Shown here piece by piece: positions 1-9,057 of a DNA stretch of 64,000 nucleotides. Every line of letters begins with the position of its first letter. Within the stretch, counting starts at the first letter, position 1. Source of the stretch: Lachnoanaerobaculum orale (GTDB lineage Bacteria > Bacillota > Clostridia > Lachnospirales > Lachnospiraceae); NCBI RefSeq assembly GCF_003862485.1, contig NZ_RRCM01000001.1, positions 249,896 through 313,895 on the forward strand, given 5' to 3'. A model generated the notes under the pieces. That model saw nothing but the letters and a program-made list of their open reading frames with translations, did no database searches and was not told where the DNA came from. The position numbers were made by a program, and so were the translations under genes.

Positions 1-256
1 GAGGTTGAAGTCTTTTATTGGAGTTAAAAGAAATATTTACTGTTTTTTCTTCTTTATATTTTTGTGTTTCAAGTCTTGCCTCAGCACGAGCCCATTCCAT
101 TACATCATCTCTGGTAGGTCCGTGCTTTTTTAATAAATCAGCAAGCGTACCAAGTTTGCGTACATTAACAGAGGTGCTAACACCTTTGTCATTAATGAAA
201 CTTTTAGAAATATAGAATGACTCAGCATTTTTTGATTTTGATGTAGTAACTTTCAT
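1..256 (-). CDS. IS transposase, N-terminal part (runs off window)
   Basis: Reading the complement from the ATG at 256 gives a protein beginning MKVTTSKSKNAESFYISKSF and continuing open to the window edge. The opening, with a Lys-Ser-Lys-Asn-Ala stretch, a predicted beta strand and then VRKLGTLADL, is what I know from IS1634-type DDE transposases (IS4 superfamily). A strong ribosome site, GGAGG, lies just upstream. Only about 85 residues are inside the window, so no catalytic residue is visible and I cannot tell whether the element is intact. The element's outer end should lie between 257 and about 450, but no terminal repeat can be confirmed without the other end. Confidence 0.75.
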   Translation of the reverse strand, partial: MKVTTSKSKNAESFYISKSFINDKGVSTSVNVRKLGTLADLLKKHGPTRDDVMEWARAEARLETQKYKEEKTVNISFNSNKRLQP

Positions 257-553
257 AGGGAACCTCCAACCCCTATTATACCACACAATACTATAAAATA
301 CTATATAATAAAACGAAAATTTTGACAAATTTTTCAACTAAGAAATATAGGCTATATGCGGGTTGTGAGACTTTTTTGAAGCTTATTTATGTAAACAAAC
401 TGTCAAAGACCCGAGTATACATAATTTTTCACAACAATTAAAGGAAATATTTGTATATAACAGGTATAGGAATATTGTACATTTGACTTATATTTGTTAT
501 AATGTTCGTGCTTTTAATATATAAAGTGTAGAAAAAAATATCTTGGAGAAATT
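257..553. other. Intergenic region, IS flank and promoter
   Basis: Nearly 300 bases without a gene, very AT-rich. The left part is the leader of the minus-strand transposase and presumably contains the outer end of that IS. The right part contains the promoter of the membrane-protein gene at 554. Nothing else is recognisable. Confidence 0.6.
475..503 (+). promoter_or_regulatory. Sigma-A-type promoter for the gene at 554
   Basis: TTGTAC at 475-480 and a perfect TATAAT at 498-503 are separated by 17 bases. The start codon follows about 50 bases downstream, with GGAG just before it. Confidence 0.65.
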
Positions 554-1063
554 ATGAATAACACGATTTTGATTGTTGCGGTAGTAGTGGTAATTTGGGC
601 GGTACTCTTTGTTATTATGATGAGCTTTAATAAAAAGAGACAGGCTAAGGCTAATGAATTTAATAATAATAATAAAGACAGAGCCATTGTGCATTTATAT
701 GGAAAAAATTTAAAGATTGACGGAAATGATATTTCGCAGTTTGATACAACTACAGGTGAGAGTATGGAAAAGGTTGTGGCTCTTGATGCGGGTAAACACA
801 GCTTTGAGGGTGTTTTTGAAACCACGGCGGTAGGTGCTGCAGGTAAAAATATAAATATAAAGACTGAAAATTTGCAGTTTGAAGTAGATTTGCAGGGCGG
901 ACACACCTATTCGGCAGGTATATATGATTATTCACCTGAAGATAGAGAACGCTATATAAAGGAGTATGGCAGCAGGGTGAAGGATATTCTTGTAATGCCT
1001 TTAAGCCTTTACAAAGAGAGTGATTATGCTGCAGGTTGTTTAGCAGTCACATGCGATAAATAA
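554..1063 (+). CDS. Small membrane-anchored protein of unknown function
   Basis: A 169-residue protein that I do not recognise. Residues 4-25 form one hydrophobic segment followed by Lys-Lys-Arg, so it should be anchored with the C-terminal domain probably in the cytoplasm. An Asn-run linker around residues 37-41 precedes a soluble domain with alternating beta strands (DISQFD, HSFEGVFETT, GGHTYSAGIYDYS), which reads like a small beta-sandwich. The start is set by TTGGAG 6-10 bases upstream. It has its own promoter, and the next gene, tig, has another, so it is probably monocistronic. No enzymatic motif is visible. Confidence 0.7.
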   Translation: MNNTILIVAVVVVIWAVLFVIMMSFNKKRQAKANEFNNNNKDRAIVHLYGKNLKIDGNDISQFDTTTGESMEKVVALDAGKHSFEGVFETTAVGAAGKNINIKTENLQFEVDLQGGHTYSAGIYDYSPEDRERYIKEYGSRVKDILVMPLSLYKESDYAAGCLAVTCDK

Positions 1064-1100
1064 TTTTTACATAAATAATATTGAAACTTTTTAATCACAG

Positions 1101-1129
1101 TTGTATGAGGGCTATGTTTATGGTATAAT
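1101..1129 (+). promoter_or_regulatory. Promoter of tig
   Basis: TTGTAT (1101-1106), 17-base spacer, TATAAT (1124-1129), about 55 bases before the trigger-factor start codon. Confidence 0.65.
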
Positions 1130-1181
1130 AGCATACCAGATGTGCCTCTTGAAGGCATTTATGAAACAAGGAGAAACTTTA

Positions 1182-2468
1182 ATGAGTGTAGAAGTACAAA
1201 AATTAGAAAAAAATATGGCAAAGCTTACAGTCACAGTAGATGCAAAAGAATTTGACAAGGCTATAGCTGATTCCTTTAAGAAAAATAAAAATAGATTCAA
1301 TGTTCCGGGCTTTAGAAAAGGACATGTTACACAGGATGTTTTTGAGAAGATGTATGGCGCAGACAGCCTGATTCCGGATGCTATAGACTTCGTACTTGAT
1401 GCATCATATCCAAGTGCTGCAAGAGAGAGTGAGCTTGAGATAGTTTCAAGACCTCAGATAGAAATCAAGAACGCTAAAAAGGGCGAGGATTTCGTATATG
1501 AGGCATTGATTGCGGTAAGACCTGAGGTGGAGCTTGGCGAGTACAAGGGTATCGAAGTAAAGAAGGCTGATGAAGTTGTAAATGACGATGATATCGCAAG
1601 CGCACTTAAGAGCGAGCAGGAGAAGAATGCAAGACTTATCACAGTTGAAGGCAGACCTGTAGAAAACGGTGACAATATCACACTTGACTTTGAAGGAAAG
1701 ATTGACGGAGTAGCATTTGACGGCGGTAAGGGCGAGGATTATCCGCTTGTTATCGGTTCAGGTACATTTATTCCGGGATTTGAGGATCAGATAATCGGAC
1801 ATAATGCAGGTGAGGACTTCGATGTAAATATTACATTCCCTGAGAACTATCAGATGAAGGATCTTGCAGGCAAGGCAGCAGTATTTGCTTGTAAGGTAAA
1901 GGAAATCCAGAAGAAAGAGCTTCCTGAGCTTGATGATGATTTCGCAAGCGAGATCAGCGAGTTTGATACAATGGATGAGTACAAGGAAGACTTGAGAAAG
2001 CAGCTTTCAGAGGCTAAGGCAAAGAGAGCGGCAACAGAGAATGAGAATGCTATAGTTGATAAGCTTATCGAGACTTCAACTATGGATATTCCGGATCCTA
2101 TGGTAGATGCACAGGTTGAAGGACTTGTAGCGGACTACGGCAGAAGAATGCAGAGTCAGGGTATCACACTTGATCAGTATCTTCAGATAACAGGTATGTC
2201 AAAAGCGGACCTTAATAATCAGTTCAAACCACAGGCTTTAAAGCAGATTAAGACAAGACTTGTGCTTGAAGAAGTAGCTAAGAAAGAAAACATTCAGGTT
2301 AGCGAAGATGAGATAAATGCGGAGCTTCAGAAGATTGCGGATTCTTACAAGATGGAACTTGAGAAGATTAAGGGATTCTTCGGTGAGAATGAGAGAAAGC
2401 AGATGGCTGACGATCTCGCAGTTCAAAAAGCAATTGACTTTTTGGTAGAAAATGCTAAATTAGTATAA
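1182..2468 (+). CDS. tig: Trigger factor, ribosome-associated chaperone and prolyl isomerase
   Basis: A 428-residue protein, the usual size for trigger factor. The N-terminal ribosome-binding domain carries the signature loop GFRKGH (family GFRxGK) at about residue 43. A central FKBP-type PPIase domain follows (GDNITLDFEGKIDG to about FACKVKEI, residues 160-245), then the long helical chaperone domain. The open frame extends upstream to a TTG inside the promoter, but the real start is ATG 1182: AAGGAG sits nine bases before it and MSVEVQKLEKN is the family N-terminus. It binds L23 at the ribosome exit tunnel and shields nascent chains. It is followed by clpP-clpX, the common Firmicute order. 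Confidence 0.96.
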   Translation: MSVEVQKLEKNMAKLTVTVDAKEFDKAIADSFKKNKNRFNVPGFRKGHVTQDVFEKMYGADSLIPDAIDFVLDASYPSAARESELEIVSRPQIEIKNAKKGEDFVYEALIAVRPEVELGEYKGIEVKKADEVVNDDDIASALKSEQEKNARLITVEGRPVENGDNITLDFEGKIDGVAFDGGKGEDYPLVIGSGTFIPGFEDQIIGHNAGEDFDVNITFPENYQMKDLAGKAAVFACKVKEIQKKELPELDDDFASEISEFDTMDEYKEDLRKQLSEAKAKRAATENENAIVDKLIETSTMDIPDPMVDAQVEGLVADYGRRMQSQGITLDQYLQITGMSKADLNNQFKPQALKQIKTRLVLEEVAKKENIQVSEDEINAELQKIADSYKMELEKIKGFFGENERKQMADDLAVQKAIDFLVENAKLV

Positions 2469-2482
2469 TGTATTAGTGAAGA

Positions 2483-2505
2483 TAAGTCAGCCTCAGGCTG
2501 GCTTA
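2483..2505 (+). other. Hairpin between tig and clpP
   Basis: A 10-base stem with one G-U pair (2483-2492 with 2496-2505) closes a three-base loop. No T-run follows, so it is not a classical terminator. It could be a partial terminator or a transcript-end stabiliser. Confidence 0.5.
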
Positions 2506-2542
2506 TTGGAGTATTAAAGGATGCAATTTAGATAGGAGTTTT

Positions 2543-3124
2543 ATGAGTTTAGTACCTACAGTCATTGAGTCTACAAGCAGAGGCGAGAGAGCTTTTGATA
2601 TATACTCAAGACTATTAAAAGATAGAATAATATTCCTTGGAGAAGAGGTAAATGATGTTACCGCAAGTCTTGTAGTGGCACAGATTCTTTTCCTTGAGTC
2701 TGAAGACCCTACAAAGGATATAAATCTTTATATAAACAGCCCGGGCGGAAGTGTTGTAGCCGGTATGGCGATATATGATACAATGCAGTATGTAAAATGT
2801 GATGTATCCACCATCTGTATGGGTATGGCGGCAAGTATGGGAGCTTTCTTACTTGCAGGCGGAACAAAGGGCAAGAGATATGCTCTTCCGAATGCAGAGA
2901 TTATGATACATCAGCCTTCAGGCGGTGCACAGGGACAGGCTACAGAGATTAAGATTGTCGCAGAACAGATTTTAAAGACAAAAGAAAAATTGAATAAGAT
3001 TTTGGCTGAGAATACAAATCAGCCGATTGAGGTCATAGAAAGAGATACCGAGAGAGACAATTATATGTCTGCCGAGGAGGCTCTTGCCTATGGTATTATA
3101 GATAAGGTTATAGAACACCACTAA
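2543..3124 (+). CDS. clpP: ATP-dependent Clp protease, proteolytic subunit
   Basis: A 193-residue serine peptidase (family S14). The catalytic triad is visible as Ser98 in GMAASMG, His123 in MIHQP and Asp172 in TERD. The sequence from IVPTVIE-like N-terminal residues to the C-terminal DKVIEHH is full length. The start ATG has AGGAG upstream. ClpP forms the double-heptamer chamber that degrades proteins delivered by ClpX, encoded 9 bases downstream with its own strong ribosome site, so the pair is translated from one message. Function is assigned with very high certainty from the triad and the neighbour. Confidence 0.97.
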   Translation: MSLVPTVIESTSRGERAFDIYSRLLKDRIIFLGEEVNDVTASLVVAQILFLESEDPTKDINLYINSPGGSVVAGMAIYDTMQYVKCDVSTICMGMAASMGAFLLAGGTKGKRYALPNAEIMIHQPSGGAQGQATEIKIVAEQILKTKEKLNKILAENTNQPIEVIERDTERDNYMSAEEALAYGIIDKVIEHH

Positions 3125-3133
3125 GGAGGTATT

Positions 3134-4417
3134 ATGGCCAACAAGGACAAAATATGTTGCTCATTTTGTGGAAAAACATCAGATCAGGTCAGACGACTTC
3201 TTTCAGGTCCGAACGGAGTGTATATTTGTGATGAATGTATAGAATTATGTTCTGAAATACTTGAAGAGGAGCTTGACGGAGTATCCGATTACTATGATGC
3301 TTCAAATGATATAAATCTCTTAAAACCTAAGGAAATCAAGAAGTTTTTGGATGATTATGTTATCGGACAGGATGATGCGAAGAAGGTATTGTCCGTAGCG
3401 GTATACAATCATTATAAGAGAATTAAATCAAAGAAAAGCTCAGAGGTGGAAATCCAAAAGAGTAATATCTTGATGCTTGGACCTACAGGTTCAGGTAAGA
3501 CATATTTGGCACAGACTCTTGCAAAGATTTTGAATGTTCCGTTTGCGATTGCGGACGCTACCACACTTACAGAGGCCGGTTATGTCGGAGAAGATGTCGA
3601 GAATATTCTTCTTAAGCTTATTCAGGCGGCCGACGGTGATGTAAAGAGAGCCGAATACGGCATTATTTATATAGATGAGATTGATAAGATAACAAAGAAG
3701 TCTGAAAATGTATCAATCACCAGAGATGTATCGGGTGAAGGCGTACAGCAGGCACTGCTTAAGATACTTGAAGGAAGTATTGCTTCGGTACCGCCACAGG
3801 GCGGCAGAAAGCATCCGCAGCAGGAGCTTATACAGATAGATACCACAAATATATTGTTTATCTGTGGCGGAGCTTTTGACGGGCTTGAAAAGATAGTTGA
3901 GAACAGACTCTCAAAGGGAAGCATCGGATTCAATTCGGATGTGGTTGAGAAAAACTCAAAGTCTATAGACGAGCTTTTCAAGATGGTACTTCCGGGAGAT
4001 TTGACCAAGTTCGGACTTATACCTGAGTTTATAGGTCGTGTACCTGTTACGGTATCACTTGATATGCTTGACAAGGAAGCGCTTATACAGATAATGACCA
4101 AGCCTAAGAACGCCATCACAAAGCAGTATCAAAAGCTGTTTGAGATTGATGACGTTAAGCTTGAGTTTGATCAATCTGCGGTTGAAGAGGTGGCCAACCT
4201 TGCACTTGAAAGAAAAATCGGTGCAAGAGGTTTAAGATCCATACTTGAAGGCGTTATGACTGATATGATGTATGAGATACCTTCAGACCCGAATATCGGT
4301 ATCTGTACCATCACAAAAGAGACAATAGACGGTGGTGAGCCTGATATTGTATACAGAGATAAATCTGTAAGAGCAAAAAAGATAAAAGCAACTAATGAAA
4401 ACAGCGAAAGCGCTTAG
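3134..4417 (+). CDS. clpX: ATP-dependent Clp protease, ATP-binding subunit ClpX
   Basis: A 427-residue AAA+ unfoldase. The N-terminal zinc-binding domain has C9-x2-C12 and C32-x2-C35. Walker A is GPTGSGKT at 116-123, Walker B follows near [10 protein letters not shown], and the substrate-gripping pore loop GYVGEDV is present. The Arg sensor and C-terminal D2 domain ([13 protein letters not shown]) are intact. AAGGAGGT lies just before the ATG. It selects tagged substrates and threads them into ClpP from the preceding gene. Confidence 0.97.
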   Translation: MANKDKICCSFCGKTSDQVRRLLSGPNGVYICDECIELCSEILEEELDGVSDYYDASNDINLLKPKEIKKFLDDYVIGQDDAKKVLSVAVYNHYKRIKSKKSSEVEIQKSNILMLGPTGSGKTYLAQTLAKILNVPFAIADATTLTEAGYVGEDVENILLKLIQAADGDVKRAEYGIIYIDEIDKITKKSENVSITRDVSGEGVQQALLKILEGSIASVPPQGGRKHPQQELIQIDTTNILFICGGAFDGLEKIVENRLSKGSIGFNSDVVEKNSKSIDELFKMVLPGDLTKFGLIPEFIGRVPVTVSLDMLDKEALIQIMTKPKNAITKQYQKLFEIDDVKLEFDQSAVEEVANLALERKIGARGLRSILEGVMTDMMYEIPSDPNIGICTITKETIDGGEPDIVYRDKSVRAKKIKATNENSESA

Positions 4418-4425
4418 AATTTACT

Positions 4426-4448
4426 TACCCTCGGCTATACCGGGGGTA
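4426..4448 (+). other. Hairpin between clpX and lon
   Basis: A 9-base stem with one G-U pair (4426-4434 with 4440-4448) and a five-base loop in the 50-base clpX-lon gap. No clear T-run follows. It may attenuate or process the polycistronic message. Confidence 0.5.
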
Positions 4449-4467
4449 TTGTATATATAGGGAGTAA

Positions 4468-6762
4468 ATGAACAGATTAAAAACAATATTGATAAAGGGG
4501 CAGGTAATCTTTCCGGGAGAGGTGATAGGGTTTTCAGCTGACGACAGAGAAAAACTGAAGGTACAGCTTGAAGCCTATGACAATGATGAAGAGTTGTTTC
4601 TGTTAAGATTCAAATCGGATGACGACAATGAAAGAAAAGACAGCGCATACACTGAGACCAACGGTGTTATTGCAAAGGTAGAGAGTGTGAATGAAAAGGA
4701 CAACGGTGTAACGGAGGTTTTGGTAAGGGCAGTAAGAAGAGGAAAATTAAAATCAATGGATTGCATCGCCCCTAACGAGTATGAAGCCGATGTGGAGGAG
4801 TATGTGGAATCTGAAGAAGGCTTTGACAGGATGATAAGAAGTCTTCACCTTACAATGAGGGGATACAGTGATGTAAACGAGAGATTCAGAAAGAATTTCC
4901 TTAACGACTTACTGGCTGTAAAGTCTTTGCCGGAGCTATTGGACGGACTCAGACTTGCACTCAATTTAAACTATGAAAAGAGAAAGATAATCAATGCCGC
5001 CAAGACTCCTATAGAAGAATCAATGCTTCTTATGGAGATAATGAGCGAGGCAATAGACAGAAAAGAGATTTCAGACAGAATCAAGTCTGAAGTGGATAAG
5101 GATATTTCAAAAAATCAAAGAGATTATATTCTCAGAGAGCATCTTAAAGTGATTCAAAATGAAATGGCAAAGAACAGCGGCTATGAGAATATTACAGATG
5201 AATATGAAGAGAAGCTTGAGAATATAAAATTACCTGAGGAGTACAAGGAAAAACTTAAAAAAGATATTTTAAGGCTAAATACTTCCGCCAACAACGGCCC
5301 TGAGGGGAATGTTATCAGAACATATTTGGATACTGTCTTTGAAATGCCTTTCGGAAAAGAAAGTGAAGATATCAATGATATACTTCGTGCAAAGAAAATC
5401 CTTGACGAGGACCACTACGGTCTTGAAAAGGTTAAGGACAGAATTTTAGAATATCTGTCTGTAAGGATATTAAATCCTGACGGAAATTCACCTATACTCT
5501 GCCTTGTGGGACCTCCGGGAACAGGTAAGACTTCCATTGCAAAGAGTGTTGCAAAGGCGCTTGGCAGAAAGTATGTGAGAATAAGCCTTGGAGGTGTAGG
5601 CGATGAGGCTGAAATCAGAGGACACAGAAGAACATATGTAGGTGCTATGCCGGGCAGAATAGTGGAAGCAATAAAGAATGCAAAGGTGGAGAATCCTCTG
5701 CTTTTATTGGACGAGATAGACAAGACATCAAGAGATTATAAAGGAGATGTGTCATCAGCGTTACTTGAAGTACTGGACGGTGAGCAAAACAAGACCTTTA
5801 GAGACAGATACCTTGAGATACCTCTGGATTTGTCAAAGGTTTTATTTATAGCCACGGCAAACACTCTGGATACGATTCCGAGACCTCTCCTTGACAGAAT
5901 GGATATCATAGAGATAAGTTCTTATACCGAGAATGAGAAGTTTCATATTGCAAAGAAGTATCTGGTGCCTAAGGAAATAGAAGCAAACGGTCTTAAGGAT
6001 GTGCAGATAAGTTTCAGCGACAAGGCGATAAGAAAGATAATACATAACTACACCAGAGAGGCCGGAGTGAGAAACCTCTCAAGGCGAATCGGCGACATTT
6101 GCAGAAAATGTGCCAGAGAGTCGCTTGAGGGCAAAAAAAGCTTCAAAATCAGCGAAAAGAGTGTATTTAAGTACCTCGGAAAAGAAAAAGTCAGATATGA
6201 TGAGGTGGAAAAAGAGCCTAAGGTCGGAGTGGTGACAGGACTTGCGTGGACAAGTGTGGGCGGCGATACTCTCAGTATTGAAGTGAATATAATGTCCGGC
6301 AAAGGAACTCTTACACTTACCGGAAATATGGGTGATGTCATGAAGGAGAGCGCAGGCATTGCAAAGAGTCTTGTAAGAAGTATGGCAAAGGAATATGCTA
6401 TAGAAGATGATTTCTTTGAGAAAAACGACATTCATCTGCATATACCTGAAGGTGCCGTTCCTAAGGATGGACCGAGTGCGGGTGTAACTATGACTACCGC
6501 CATAATATCCGCAATCACAGGTAAAAAGGTGAGAGCGGATGTGGCAATGACAGGTGAGATAACACTTCGAGGCAGAGTACTTCCTATAGGAGGTCTGAAA
6601 GAAAAACTTTTGGCTGCGAAGCTTGCAGGTGTAAAGACTGTATGTGTGCCTAAGGAGAATGAAGCCGATATTGCGGAACTTTCAAATGAGATTACAGACG
6701 GACTTAAGATAGTATATGTAAGCGATATAAGAGAAGTATTGGATGTAGCACTGGTTAAGTGA
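4468..6762 (+). CDS. lon: ATP-dependent Lon protease
   Basis: A 764-residue protein with the three Lon parts: an N-terminal substrate-recognition domain (truncated-looking opening but retaining GQVIFPGEV), an AAA+ module with Walker A GPPGTGKT at 348-355 and Walker B LLLLDEIDK, and a C-terminal protease domain with the Ser-Lys dyad (Ser670 in PKDGPSAG, Lys713 in GGLKEK). It degrades misfolded and regulatory proteins in the cytoplasm. It follows clpX after a hairpin, and engB starts 7 bases after its stop. The N-domain is a little shorter than in Escherichia coli Lon (784 residues), within normal variation. Confidence 0.96.
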   Translation: MNRLKTILIKGQVIFPGEVIGFSADDREKLKVQLEAYDNDEELFLLRFKSDDDNERKDSAYTETNGVIAKVESVNEKDNGVTEVLVRAVRRGKLKSMDCIAPNEYEADVEEYVESEEGFDRMIRSLHLTMRGYSDVNERFRKNFLNDLLAVKSLPELLDGLRLALNLNYEKRKIINAAKTPIEESMLLMEIMSEAIDRKEISDRIKSEVDKDISKNQRDYILREHLKVIQNEMAKNSGYENITDEYEEKLENIKLPEEYKEKLKKDILRLNTSANNGPEGNVIRTYLDTVFEMPFGKESEDINDILRAKKILDEDHYGLEKVKDRILEYLSVRILNPDGNSPILCLVGPPGTGKTSIAKSVAKALGRKYVRISLGGVGDEAEIRGHRRTYVGAMPGRIVEAIKNAKVENPLLLLDEIDKTSRDYKGDVSSALLEVLDGEQNKTFRDRYLEIPLDLSKVLFIATANTLDTIPRPLLDRMDIIEISSYTENEKFHIAKKYLVPKEIEANGLKDVQISFSDKAIRKIIHNYTREAGVRNLSRRIGDICRKCARESLEGKKSFKISEKSVFKYLGKEKVRYDEVEKEPKVGVVTGLAWTSVGGDTLSIEVNIMSGKGTLTLTGNMGDVMKESAGIAKSLVRSMAKEYAIEDDFFEKNDIHLHIPEGAVPKDGPSAGVTMTTAIISAITGKKVRADVAMTGEITLRGRVLPIGGLKEKLLAAKLAGVKTVCVPKENEADIAELSNEITDGLKIVYVSDIREVLDVALVK

Positions 6763-6769
6763 GGTGTTT

Positions 6770-7366
6770 ATGATAATAAAAAAAGCACAGCTTGAGACTG
6801 TATGCGGTATAACAAGTAAGTTTCCCGAAAACAGTGAGCCTGAACTGGTCTTTGCAGGCAAGTCAAATGTAGGAAAATCGTCACTGATAAATGCACTTAT
6901 GAACAGAAAGTCGCTTGCAAGGACATCAAGTCAGCCCGGAAAGACGCAGACTATAAACTACTACAAAGTGAATGATGAAATATACTTTGTGGATTTGCCG
7001 GGATACGGTTATGCCAATGCAAATATTGAAACCAAGGCCAAATGGGGTAAGATGATTGAAAAGTATCTTCACACCTCAAAGCAGATAAAATGTATCTTTT
7101 TACTGATAGATATAAGGCATGAGCCGAGTAAGAACGACAAGCAGATGTATGAATGGATTTTGCATAACGGTTATCAACCTGTAATCATAGCTACAAAGCT
7201 TGATAAGCTAAAAAGAAGTCAGGTGGCTAAATGTGTGAAGATTGTAAGAGAAGGGCTTGGACTGCCTAAGGAAGGTGTACTTATACCTTTCTCATCACAG
7301 ACCAAGCAGGGAAAAGAAGAGATATATGATTTTATAGAGAATCTTTTAGCAGGAGAACAGGTTTAA
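6770..7366 (+). CDS. engB: Ribosome-biogenesis GTP-binding protein EngB/YsxC
   Basis: A 198-residue TRAFAC GTPase. G1 is GKSNVGKSS, G2 includes the RTSSQPGKTQT stretch, G3 is DLPGYG and G4 is TKLDK. The protein is needed for late 50S ribosome assembly. An alternative GTG lies six bases upstream (6764), but GAGGTG there is better read as the ribosome site, and MIIKKAQLE matches family N-termini. It is coupled to lon, which ends at 6762, an arrangement (lon-ysxC) common in Firmicutes. Confidence 0.95.
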   Translation: MIIKKAQLETVCGITSKFPENSEPELVFAGKSNVGKSSLINALMNRKSLARTSSQPGKTQTINYYKVNDEIYFVDLPGYGYANANIETKAKWGKMIEKYLHTSKQIKCIFLLIDIRHEPSKNDKQMYEWILHNGYQPVIIATKLDKLKRSQVAKCVKIVREGLGLPKEGVLIPFSSQTKQGKEEIYDFIENLLAGEQV

Positions 7367-7370
7367 TTAA

Positions 7371-8042
7371 ATGAAGATATTTATTGTGGAAGATGATGAA
7401 AATATAGTGGAGCTTTTGGGAGATGAACTCAGAGCGTGGGGATATGAAACAATGTCTGTGAAAGACTTTAACAATGTGGCAGCTGAGATAGAAGAGTTTA
7501 AGTCGGACCTTGTACTTATGGATATCACTTTGCCGTATTATAACGGTTTTTATTGGACTCAAAAAATCAGACAAAACTCAAATGTGCCTATAATTTTCAT
7601 CTCTTCACACAATAATTCGCCGGATATGGTATCCGCAATGCAATTCGGAGCGGACGACTATATTACAAAGCCGATTGATATCAGTCTGACCAGAGTAAAG
7701 ATACAGGCGATCCTAAGAAGAACTTATGAATACACGATGCAAAGTGATAAAATGACATTTGAAGGAATAAGTCTTGATACTTCAAGGGCAAAGCTTAGCG
7801 GAGAAGGATTTGAGATAGACCTTACAAAGACCGAGCTGCTTATACTTGAAGCAATGTTTTCTATAAAGGGTCAAATTGCAAGGAGAGAGGATATAATGAA
7901 TCACTGCTGGCAGGGAGATGATTTTATTGACGACAACACCCTTGCGGTGAATATTGCGAGGCTCAGGAAAAAGCTTGATGCCGTAGGTTATAAGGATCTT
8001 ATACAGACGAAAAAAGGTATCGGATATTATCTTATGAGGTAG
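7371..8042 (+). CDS. OmpR-family response regulator, BceR-like
   Basis: A 223-residue regulator. The receiver domain has the acidic pair in VEDDEN, phospho-acceptor Asp51 in LVLMDITLP, and Lys in YITKPID. The C-terminal half is a winged-helix DNA-binding domain (TKTELLILEAM, DNTLAVNIARLRKKL, TKKGIGYYL). It starts four bases after engB with only a weak ribosome site, and the kinase starts three bases after its stop. With the downstream kinase lacking a periplasmic sensor and a FtsX-type ABC transporter next door, the set is a Bce-type peptide-antibiotic detoxification module. The expected targets are the promoters of the transporter genes. Confidence 0.9.
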   Translation: MKIFIVEDDENIVELLGDELRAWGYETMSVKDFNNVAAEIEEFKSDLVLMDITLPYYNGFYWTQKIRQNSNVPIIFISSHNNSPDMVSAMQFGADDYITKPIDISLTRVKIQAILRRTYEYTMQSDKMTFEGISLDTSRAKLSGEGFEIDLTKTELLILEAMFSIKGQIARREDIMNHCWQGDDFIDDNTLAVNIARLRKKLDAVGYKDLIQTKKGIGYYLMR

Positions 8043-8044
8043 AT

Positions 8045-8938
8045 ATGAACAGATTGTGGTCTTTTTTAAAAAGTGAATACCGTATTTTTATTACCCTTCT
8101 ATGCACATGCCTTGTATTCGGAGGGGTATTTTTATTTGCAAATCTTGATATGCAATATTTTATCTTGAGTCTTGAAATTATATTATTTTGTATGCTTATC
8201 TTTCTTATCAAAGAGTGGATGAACTATGTAAAAGAAGAGAATATCTTACAGGAAATGGAAAATATCCAAATAGAAAATAAAACTCTAAGAAATAAGATGA
8301 TTGAAGAAAGAAATGATTTGGAAGAATATTTTCTGCTTTGGATACATCAGATAAAGACGCCTATCACGGTGTGTAATCTGATACTTGGAAAGCCGGATGC
8401 CGATTACAGACTTAAGGAACAGATTTTTTATATAGAAGATTATACAAATATGGCTATGAATTATTTGAAGCTGAAAACAAGGGCTTCGGATATGGACATC
8501 TGTGAAGCGGACTTGGACAGTATAATAAGCGGTGTAATAAAAAAATACTCAATTATCTTTATTGAAAAGAAGATAAAGTTAAACTATAAAAAAACGGAAG
8601 CTAAAGTAGTTAGTGATACGAAATGGCTTTCCATACTTTTGGAACAGGTGATTTCAAATGCACTGAAGTATACAAAGTCGGGTGAAATCACTATACTCTA
8701 TGATAATAAAACCAATAAGCTGACCGTAAAGGATACAGGAATAGGAATCCCTTCAAGTGATATAAAGAAAATCTTTGACAGGGGCTACTCGGGCTTTAAC
8801 GGCAGATTAAATGAAAAGTCAAGCGGTCTTGGACTTTATATGGTAGGGAAGATTGCACTGCTTCTGGGTATTACAATTGAGGTGGAATCAAAGGTAAATA
8901 TCGGAAGTGAGTTCTCATTTATATTTAAAAACAGATAA
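8045..8938 (+). CDS. Intramembrane-sensing histidine kinase, BceS-like
   Basis: A 297-residue kinase. Two transmembrane segments (about 15-31 and 38-57) are joined by a very short external loop, so there is no extracellular sensor domain. A coiled region leads to the phospho-acceptor His101 in WIHQIKTPI. The ATPase domain shows the N box (QVISNALKYT), G1 (VKDTGIGIP) and G2 (SSGLGLYMVGK). Kinases of this class detect antimicrobial peptides through their partner transporter rather than directly. That partner is the ABC pair at 9058-11777, although a terminator separates the two transcripts. Confidence 0.9.
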   Translation: MNRLWSFLKSEYRIFITLLCTCLVFGGVFLFANLDMQYFILSLEIILFCMLIFLIKEWMNYVKEENILQEMENIQIENKTLRNKMIEERNDLEEYFLLWIHQIKTPITVCNLILGKPDADYRLKEQIFYIEDYTNMAMNYLKLKTRASDMDICEADLDSIISGVIKKYSIIFIEKKIKLNYKKTEAKVVSDTKWLSILLEQVISNALKYTKSGEITILYDNKTNKLTVKDTGIGIPSSDIKKIFDRGYSGFNGRLNEKSSGLGLYMVGKIALLLGITIEVESKVNIGSEFSFIFKNR

Positions 8939-8946
8939 AATTATTT

Positions 8947-8992
8947 AAAATCCGGTCTAAACTTACAAGATTGTAAGATTAAACCGGATTTT
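8947..8992 (+). terminator. Terminator after the two-component operon
   Basis: A long inverted repeat (8947-8968 with 8971-8992) pairs over 22 positions with two mismatches, with A-tract and T-tract ends, so it can work in either direction. Confidence 0.75.
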
Positions 8993-9057
8993 GTCATATT
9001 AGATAAATGCAGGCAAGAAAAATTGAATGTAAAATAGTCGATATAAAGGAGGTAAAC

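Noticed and set aside
18-215. 65-residue plus-strand open frame at the left edge
   Set aside because: It is the antisense shadow of the minus-strand transposase, which has a ribosome site and family motifs.
9007-9057. 17-codon N-terminal extension of the BceA-like ATPase
   Set aside because: AAAGGAGG directly before ATG 9058 and the usual ABC N-terminus make the shorter form much more likely.
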